Assembly (NCBI RefSeq): GCF_046719765.1
Contig: NZ_JABEBY010000026.1
Span: forward strand, 1 to 17,369
Reading direction: 5' to 3'
Origin: Halonotius sp046719765
Lineage (GTDB): Archaea; Halobacteriota; Halobacteria; Halobacteriales; Haloferacaceae
Length of the DNA: 17,369 nt
In this document: positions 12,382 to 17,369 of the stretch, piece after piece
Layout: every line of letters starts with the position of its first letter
Numbering within the stretch: position 1 is the first letter of the stretch
Translations under genes and position numbers: made by a program
The notes under the pieces: model-generated
Seen by the model: only the letters and a program-made list of their open reading frames with translations
Database searches by the model: none
What the model was told of the DNA's origin: nothing

Positions 12382-13860
12382 ATGTCAGAGGCACCCCAGC
12401 AGAAGAAGATCACCGATGCCGACCGTCGAACCGTCGATGGGAGTAGGCTAACACGGCAAATTGGTGTAGACGAGACTGAGATTGAGTGGCGAAAAGACTT
12501 CTCTAACTTTACTGATGATGATGCTCAAAGGCTATCCTCGGTGAGTCACCTGTTTGAGGACATTGCTGAGGATCTTGTAGATGATTTCTATGATCACCTA
12601 ACAAGTTACGAGGATTCAGTCGCAATTATTAATTCGTCTACAAAAGGAGTTGAGGCTCTCAAAAATGATCAAAAACAGTACCTCATGGAGTTGGGATCCG
12701 GGCAGTATGGTACCCGATATTTTGATCGTCGGGCGCGGATCGGAAAAATCCACGACATGCTTGATCTCGGGCCGAAGATCTACTTTGGTGCATATTCAAT
12801 CTATTATCGTGGCGTCATTGAGCGGTTTGCCGAAGATGTAAAGCGATCATTTGGTGCTGATGAGATGAGCGAAGCGATTGATACGATTGTTGAGCGGACA
12901 CTCTCGTTCCAGAAACTCATCAATCTAGATCAACAGATTGCGATGGATACGTACATCCATTCGTATAACGAGCAGGTTCAGGAGGCAATGGCCGAACAGG
13001 AAGAATTGGTACAACAGGTCGAATCAGACCTGCAAGCCCCGATTGAACAAGTAACCAAGGCCGCACAGGACTCAAGCGAGAGTACCACTAGTATCAGTGC
13101 CACAGTGCAGCAACAGACTGATTCAATGAACGAGGTGGCTGGTGAAGTATCTGACATGAGTGCGACTATCGAAGAAATCGCTTCGACTGCAAGCGAGGTC
13201 AGTGAGACAAGCGGAACTGCTGAGGAGTTGGCAGCGGAAGGCTCGAAGTCTGCGAGTGAAGCCATTTCAGAGATGGAAGGCATTCAAAATGCTGTCGGGT
13301 CGGTAAATGACGAGATGGACAGCTTAGAAAGCGAAATCGGAGAGGTTGGTGAATTTACTGAGGTGATTGATGGGATTGCTGACCAGACTAATCTCCTTGC
13401 GCTCAATGCTTCAATTGAAGCCGCACGTGCTGGCGAGGCAGGAGATGGTTTCAGCGTTGTTGCAGAGGAGATCAAATCACTTGCTGAGGAATCCAAGGAG
13501 AACGCCGAAGAAATCAAAAATACTGTCGAGAGCGTTGAAGACCGGACTAACCAGACGGTGGAGAGCCTGGAGGAAGCAACCGAAAAAGTCCAAGAAGGAA
13601 TTGCACAGGTTGAGGAGACACAACAACGACTGCAACGGATTGTTGAGAGCGTACAGAACGTCGCACAGGGCATCGATGAGGTATCGCGGGCGACCGACGA
13701 TCAGGCTGCATCAACCGAAGAGGTCGCAAGCATGACCGATGCGATGGTTATTGATCTCGAAGAGATAGCCGATGAGATAGACGATATTGCTGCGGCAAAT
13801 GAAGAGCAAGCCGCTCAGATTCAAGAAATCTCGGATACAGTCGATAAACTCACGCAGTAA
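12382..13860 (+). CDS. hemAT: HemAT-type globin-coupled aerotaxis transducer
   Basis: Soluble transducer of 492 residues, close to Halobacterium HemAT. Residues about 25-190 form a globin-coupled sensor; the heme-ligating proximal histidine is probably His124 in ARIGKIHDMLDLGPKIYFGAYSIYY. From about 200 a long coiled coil leads into the methyl-accepting signalling domain, with the conserved hairpin tip DGIADQTNLLALNASIEAARAGE near residues 330-352 that contacts CheA/CheW. Gln/Glu-rich helices on both sides offer methylation sites. No transmembrane segment is present. Binding of O2 would change CheA activity and thereby swimming. No other chemotaxis genes are in the window, so it must work with a Che system elsewhere. 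Synonymous codons end in A or T more often than in arsA. An MTH865-like gene follows after 10 bases. Confidence 0.92.
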   Translation: MSEAPQQKKITDADRRTVDGSRLTRQIGVDETEIEWRKDFSNFTDDDAQRLSSVSHLFEDIAEDLVDDFYDHLTSYEDSVAIINSSTKGVEALKNDQKQYLMELGSGQYGTRYFDRRARIGKIHDMLDLGPKIYFGAYSIYYRGVIERFAEDVKRSFGADEMSEAIDTIVERTLSFQKLINLDQQIAMDTYIHSYNEQVQEAMAEQEELVQQVESDLQAPIEQVTKAAQDSSESTTSISATVQQQTDSMNEVAGEVSDMSATIEEIASTASEVSETSGTAEELAAEGSKSASEAISEMEGIQNAVGSVNDEMDSLESEIGEVGEFTEVIDGIADQTNLLALNASIEAARAGEAGDGFSVVAEEIKSLAEESKENAEEIKNTVESVEDRTNQTVESLEEATEKVQEGIAQVEETQQRLQRIVESVQNVAQGIDEVSRATDDQAASTEEVASMTDAMVIDLEEIADEIDDIAAANEEQAAQIQEISDTVDKLTQ

Positions 13861-13870
13861 GCAATTATTT

Positions 13871-14137
13871 ATGTCGGAAGCCAACGCTGAAACAAAAATG
13901 CGGCAGCAGCTAATTGACGTATTTGCTACCGCCGAGTACCCTGTTACGGAGCCATTCGAATTGATTCCAGTGCTACCAGAGGGTGCAGCAACTACATTTG
14001 AGGCTGGTGGTGTAACACTCGGAGCAATGGATATTGGGATGGGCTATGCCGAATATCAAGAGTACCCATATCAAACTGTAGAAGCCCTCGTTGATGATCT
14101 GATGGCTGGGTTATCTGACGACGGTGTATTCAGCTGA
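13871..14137 (+). CDS. MTH865-like family protein
   Basis: Protein of 88 residues. The pattern KMRQQLIDVFATAEYPVTEPFELIPVLPEGAATTFEAGGVTL...MG...YQTVEALVDDLMAGL is that of the MTH865-like family, known mainly from methanogens and haloarchaea. An NMR structure exists for the founding member as I recall, but no function is established. I start at ATG 13871, 10 bases after the HemAT stop, since the upstream frame overlaps HemAT without homology. Same direction and close spacing suggest co-transcription with the transducer. No ribosome binding site is visible, so translation may rely on termination of the upstream gene. Confidence 0.75.
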   Translation: MSEANAETKMRQQLIDVFATAEYPVTEPFELIPVLPEGAATTFEAGGVTLGAMDIGMGYAEYQEYPYQTVEALVDDLMAGLSDDGVFS

Positions 14138-14308
14138 TATCACACAAGGTAGGCTCTGGAAAATCGAGGTCATCGCTGGAGTGACCGCTTCGTCAGTCAC
14201 TCTATACTCTCGACGCCGGTTTGCACCAACTATCTCTATCAACCCGTATTCATCGAGCCATTCGTCTTTACCTATGGAAATTCTGCTACCTGACAAATAG
14301 AACCACAT
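14111..14308 (-). pseudogene. Possible winged-helix gene fragment
   Basis: The minus-strand frame reads KDEWLDEYGLIEIVGANRRREYRVTDEAVT, which looks like the last helix and wing of a haloarchaeal winged-helix regulator. The frame is open further upstream to about 14340, but that part carries no recognition helix, and the end overlaps the MTH865-like gene by 27 bases. I read it as debris of a lost gene. The resemblance is by eye and short, so chance is possible. Confidence 0.3.
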
Positions 14309-14892
14309 CAGCAGATGGCAGGCTGATGCCCTGTTGAGATAGCGGTAGGCGGCGGAAACGTGTTTGCTGTAGCTGTGGCTGTTGCGGTCTGCATTCCGGC
14401 CATCTACCGCCGCCGGGGCGGCGGTTTGGCACTTACTCCTGGCGGATCATACACCTCCTCTCGGGGCACTGTCTAGTTGAGCACCTCCTCAGCATGAGTT
14501 TGCCGTCGAGAGCTTGATTGGGTCGCTGTCAGTTGTAATGATATTTGAACCGGTTCAGCCAACGGCTTCGGCGCAGCGCGCTCGTCTTGATTCTCAACGT
14601 GCTCTTTGGCAAGATTCTTATACTGGCTGGCTCTCGACCGTCTATACTTCATATCGCAGGAAGTGTTCAATCTACCGTCAATTTCACGGAGAAGGGGCGA
14701 GAGCTACCGAGATAGCTGATAATCACCGCCGCAACGAAGCATGATCGACTACGCCCGAAGGCTGATGAGTATCCGGCTGTCTAGAGTTTCCATCCCCACT
14801 TCGAGATTGACAAAGAGCAGGGCGGGAGTGTCGAACGAGACGGCCCCACCTCTTCACAGTCATTGAGACGAGCTCTGATTCCCAAACAGATC
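14138..14892. other. Gene-poor region with GC-rich hairpins and debris
   Basis: About 755 bases without a gene I can support. It holds the possible winged-helix fragment, a cluster of GC-rich inverted repeats (14348-14424), and two copies of CACCTCCTC exactly 30 bases apart (14452-14460, 14482-14490). Minus-strand frames at 14473-14652 (SQYKNLAKEHVENQDERAA...) and 14723-14908 are open but unrecognised, and the plus frames are short. The picture suits eroded mobile or accessory DNA. Confidence 0.45.
14348..14424. repeat. Three-armed GC-rich inverted repeat
   Basis: GGCGGCGG at 14348-14355 and again at 14417-14424 can both pair with CCGCCGCC at 14407-14414. The near pairing gives a tight hairpin with only GG between the arms, followed by TTT (14425-14427); the distant pairing has a 51-base loop. 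The two pairings exclude each other. Confidence 0.55.
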
Positions 14893-15621
14893 TTAGTGAG
14901 TTGTCCAACCGCCGTCAATTGATAGATTGACACCGGTGATATAGGAGGCCTTTTCAGAGACGAGGAATGCTGCGGGCTCAGCAACCTCTTCTGGTTGGGC
15001 AATACGGTTAATTGGCGTCTGATTGAGTACGAACTCGTAGAACGAATCTTCCTCCAATTCCGATTCAGTCATCTCAGTTTCAATAAAGCCTGGACAGATA
15101 CTGTTGATTCGCACACCTGCCTCGGCGTAGTCGACAGCTGTCGTCCGAGTGAAATTGACGACGGCACCTTTGGCAGTCGCATACGCTGCGGTTTGTGGCC
15201 CACCGACGAGGCCAAAAACAGAGGCAACGTTGAGCACCGTTCCCGACGACTCCAGAAGGTATGGCATCGCCGCCCGGGTTCCATAGACGACACCGTTGAG
15301 GTTGATCTCCATGAGTTTGTGCCAGTCTTCAAGTGGCGTACTTTCGACGGTTCCTGTCATTCCAATACCGGCGTTATTTACTAAAATATCCAGTCCGCCG
15401 TACTCTTCGACTGTTTGTTCAACTAGCGATTCAACTGACTCATACGACGACACATCGCACTGAATAAACGAACAGCCGAGTTCCTCAGCAGTCGCCTTAC
15501 CTGTCTCTTCGGTTCTGTTTGCGATGACAACTGACGCCCCCTGATTAAGAAACTCTGCAGCAATAGCTTTCCCAATTCCGGCTGATCCTCCGGTAACGAT
15601 TGCTGTTTTTCCTGAAAGCAT
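14893..15621 (-). CDS. Short-chain dehydrogenase/reductase (SDR)
   Basis: Classical SDR of 242 residues. It has the cofactor motif TGGSAGIG (residues 10-17), NNAG (82-85), and the catalytic tetrad Asn107, Ser134, Tyr147 and Lys151 (NVASVFG, YATAK). It ends with the YITGVNLSIDGGW segment of 3-oxoacyl-ACP reductase/glucose dehydrogenase-like enzymes. ANRTEE after the second strand (Arg36) hints at NADP over NAD. The substrate cannot be told from sequence. I start at ATG 15621 (MLSGKTAIVTGG); ATGs at 15648 and 15681 add residues without homology, and a TATA-like AAATAT at about 15647-15652 fits a leaderless start at 15621. It stands alone, with no operon partner. Confidence 0.88.
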   Translation of the reverse strand: MLSGKTAIVTGGSAGIGKAIAAEFLNQGASVVIANRTEETGKATAEELGCSFIQCDVSSYESVESLVEQTVEEYGGLDILVNNAGIGMTGTVESTPLEDWHKLMEINLNGVVYGTRAAMPYLLESSGTVLNVASVFGLVGGPQTAAYATAKGAVVNFTRTTAVDYAEAGVRINSICPGFIETEMTESELEEDSFYEFVLNQTPINRIAQPEEVAEPAAFLVSEKASYITGVNLSIDGGWTTH

Positions 15622-16024
15622 ACCTAATTGATTCTGTGTATATCGCATATTTCTTTTGATGTATCTGTAAGAAATTATCATTCATTAATCCTGGTTTGTA
15701 AAGCCTCTAGTCGACTCAGAGCCACTCTCACCAGTGAATCAGCCAGGAGCACCGTAAATGAGTAACTGAAGTCTTCCACCGGAACTTCCAAGAAACCAGT
15801 TTCGGAAAAATATGTTGTTTGCTAAAGGTCAGAAATTGTCGCATTTTGATGTAGCGGTATATGGTTTATTACTGTTTACACTGGTTCACCCCCGATTAGT
15901 TACTTAGTGTGATGTCCACGTGCGACACTACACTCACCAAAACTATTAGATACCAGTAAAATAAACGCTACTTCAAGAGCATGCCCGATATCAAATCACC
16001 CCAAACCACAGCGAGGCGGTTCCC
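15622..16024. other. Divergent intergenic region, SDR to integrase
   Basis: About 400 bases between divergently transcribed genes, AT-rich around 15800-15890 and 15935-15970. The SDR promoter is at the left end. A 29-base imperfect palindrome lies at 15906-15934. GAGG at 16013-16016, eight bases before ATG 16025, is a modest ribosome binding site for the integrase. I see no gene here. Confidence 0.45.
15906..15934. repeat. Imperfect palindrome, possible recombinase core site
   Basis: Left arm AGTGTGATGTC (15906-15916), spacer CACGTGC (15917-15923), right arm GACACTACACT (15924-15934). The arms match as inverted repeats at 9 of 11 positions. Eleven-base arms around a 6-8 base spacer is the geometry of tyrosine-recombinase crossover sites. 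It lies 90 bases before the integrase gene. An operator is the main alternative. Confidence 0.4.
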
Positions 16025-17281
16025 ATGAGCGAATCACAGTACCAGTGGTCACGGAAGTCACTCGACGAGTTAGTCGATTTCTACTACAGCGAGATTCGAC
16101 CGGCGATGCGAGAGGGCGATTACGACCCAGATCACGGGCGACCCAGCTACGAGTGGCTGGCCGACCACGGTTTCTCTGGGCTGTCTTACGCCCTCCAAGA
16201 GCATCATGACCTCACAATCAAGGAGTTCTTCGTCGAGGAAGTGGGTCTTGGCGACGATATCCCAGGGGACTCCGACCATGATTCCGTCTACGACTGGAGT
16301 GTTCGGAACGACGAGACGGTTACAGCGATCAAGACGTATCTCTCGACGCAGCGTGATCGTGGGGAACTCGCTGAATCTACAGTCAAAAGCCGTCGCTCCC
16401 GGCTAGCGGAGTACGCTCGAATCTACGAGCAGCTGCATGGAGCGGTTAGCCTCACGCGAACCCTCGACGATATCGAGGAACGGTCAAGCGAAAACGACCG
16501 CTGTATGGAAGTCTTCGATGTCCTCAAAACCCGACTCTCCACTGACCAATCTCGGCTCAAGTATCTCGGCGATGTACAGCAATTCTACGACTATCAGGTT
16601 CGGTTTCAGGGCGCGAAGTACAATCCACTTGACGGGGCGAACGATCAGTTCCGCTGGGAAATCGACACTCCCGATAACAAGACTGTCGACATCGAGGGGA
16701 TGCGTGCGATCTACGAGGCTGCCGAGAGTATCGAAGAGGAACTGTTAGTGTTGGCTCTCGGTGCCTGGGGACTACGTCCAAACGAAGTTGCCTCACTCAC
16801 GCTCGATCAATTCGTGCTTGACGACGATGAGGACAACCGCATCGTCTTTGAGCAGCGAAAGAACGGGCCTGGTGAGGTCGCTGTGCTGTTCGGCGTCGAT
16901 ATTCTGAAACAGCGAATCGTCGATCTTGATGGGCCGGGGTGGGACGGGCATCTGTTTCCATCCGGACGGTCAGCAACGGGTCACATTACCGCCCAGACCG
17001 TGACCAATCGTTTCAAGCAGCTTGCTGAAACAGCCGGTGTCACTGTCGAAGGTGAAACACCGACCGCAAAGATGGGACGCCGGTTCTGGTATACCACCTA
17101 CAACGAGGCCGTCAAGCAGATGATGGAAGGCTTGGAGGGGATCGCTGCTGACCAAGGATCGTCCAGTACAGAGATTGTCTCCCAGAACTACCTCTCGGAA
17201 GGAGAGAAACGACGATACCGTCGGGACTCGATGCGTGACGAACTGAAAGACGTATTCGCAGAGTTATCGAATAAGGAGTAG
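16025..17281 (+). CDS. Tyrosine recombinase/phage integrase-like protein
   Basis: Protein of 418 residues. The N-terminal part, up to about 215, includes a SAM-like core-binding domain (TVTAIKTYLSTQRDRGELAESTVKSRRSRLAEYARIY, about 98-134). The catalytic part shows Arg251 in LGAWGLRPNEVASLTL, Lys279 in the QRKNGPGEV hairpin, Arg352/Arg353 in AKMGRRFWYTTYNEA, and the likely nucleophile Tyr389 in SQNYLSEGEKRR. The usual HxxR box lacks its His (A-K-M-G-R-R) and the later GH box reads DQGSSS, a pattern I recall from haloarchaeal site-specific integrases of plasmids and islands. It should cut and rejoin DNA through a 3'-phosphotyrosine. The family call is firm, activity is not. ATG 16025 has GAGG 8 bases upstream. 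No excisionase or phage genes are visible nearby. Confidence 0.8.
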   Translation: MSESQYQWSRKSLDELVDFYYSEIRPAMREGDYDPDHGRPSYEWLADHGFSGLSYALQEHHDLTIKEFFVEEVGLGDDIPGDSDHDSVYDWSVRNDETVTAIKTYLSTQRDRGELAESTVKSRRSRLAEYARIYEQLHGAVSLTRTLDDIEERSSENDRCMEVFDVLKTRLSTDQSRLKYLGDVQQFYDYQVRFQGAKYNPLDGANDQFRWEIDTPDNKTVDIEGMRAIYEAAESIEEELLVLALGAWGLRPNEVASLTLDQFVLDDDEDNRIVFEQRKNGPGEVAVLFGVDILKQRIVDLDGPGWDGHLFPSGRSATGHITAQTVTNRFKQLAETAGVTVEGETPTAKMGRRFWYTTYNEAVKQMMEGLEGIAADQGSSSTEIVSQNYLSEGEKRRYRRDSMRDELKDVFAELSNKE

Positions 17282-17369
17282 CCAATCAACAGTCGCTAGT
17301 TGTCCAATCTGTCATAACGGCCCAATGGCTGACACGTAGTATTGAGTGAAAGCGGGTGAATCAGGTGAC

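Noticed and set aside
14452..14490. Two CACCTCCTC copies 30 bases apart as a CRISPR-like array
   Set aside because: Only two short copies. On the minus strand they read GAGGAGGTG, like ribosome binding sites, but no supported gene follows either one.
14473..14670. Minus-strand frame SQYKNLAKEHVENQDERAA as a transposase N-terminus
   Set aside because: It looks faintly protein-like, but I could not match it to any insertion-element family, and the frame has no continuation.
14781..15002. Minus-strand frame of 73 codons at the SDR 3' end
   Set aside because: Overlaps the SDR gene in another frame and shows no coding character.

Overview
The window looks like haloarchaeal DNA (class Halobacteria). 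The proteins are strongly acidic. Several genes have a TATA-like box about 22-32 bases before the start codon and no leader, while operon-internal genes carry GGAGG-type ribosome binding sites. The gene families (PiT/UspA pair, CcbP-like protein, halo-type ArsA/ArsD, HemAT, MTH865-like protein) fit that group. Everything here was read by eye; no search was run.

Layout. Positions 1-375 hold the tail of a broken ABC transporter ATPase. A PiT-type anion transporter and a UspA protein follow on the plus strand (477-2122). On the minus strand, 2207-4160 is a tightly overlapping operon of a SWIM zinc-finger protein, a pRiA4b ORF3-like protein and a CcbP-like protein. Next, 4220-5400 (minus) is a winged-helix regulator plus PIN-domain protein pair that resembles a toxin-antitoxin module.

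The centre (5591-11856) is a large arsenic/thiophilic metalloid island. arsR and a thioredoxin-type arsC run leftward. Running rightward are arsD, a double-domain arsA, two small proteins ending in Cys-Cys (which I believe are the 'halo-CC-star' proteins HcsL and HcsS), a 38-residue Cys-tailed ORF, a small thioredoxin, an ArsP/DUF318-type permease and a second arsR. The logic appears to be that ArsR proteins sense the metalloid, ArsC reduces arsenate, ArsD passes the trivalent species to ArsA, and export goes through the permease. No ArsB or Acr3 gene is visible, so the ArsA partner here may be the ArsP-type permease. The arsD promoter and the thioredoxin-permease promoter share a near-identical 21-base element over the TATA box, which suggests common control.

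The right side has a soluble globin-coupled aerotaxis transducer (HemAT) followed by an MTH865-like gene, a gene-poor stretch (14138-14892) with gene debris and GC-rich hairpins, an SDR dehydrogenase on the minus strand, and a tyrosine-recombinase-like integrase. A 29-base imperfect palindrome with 11-7-11 geometry, like a recombinase core site, lies just upstream of the integrase. The broken ABC gene, the gene debris and the integrase point to an accessory, rearranged region.
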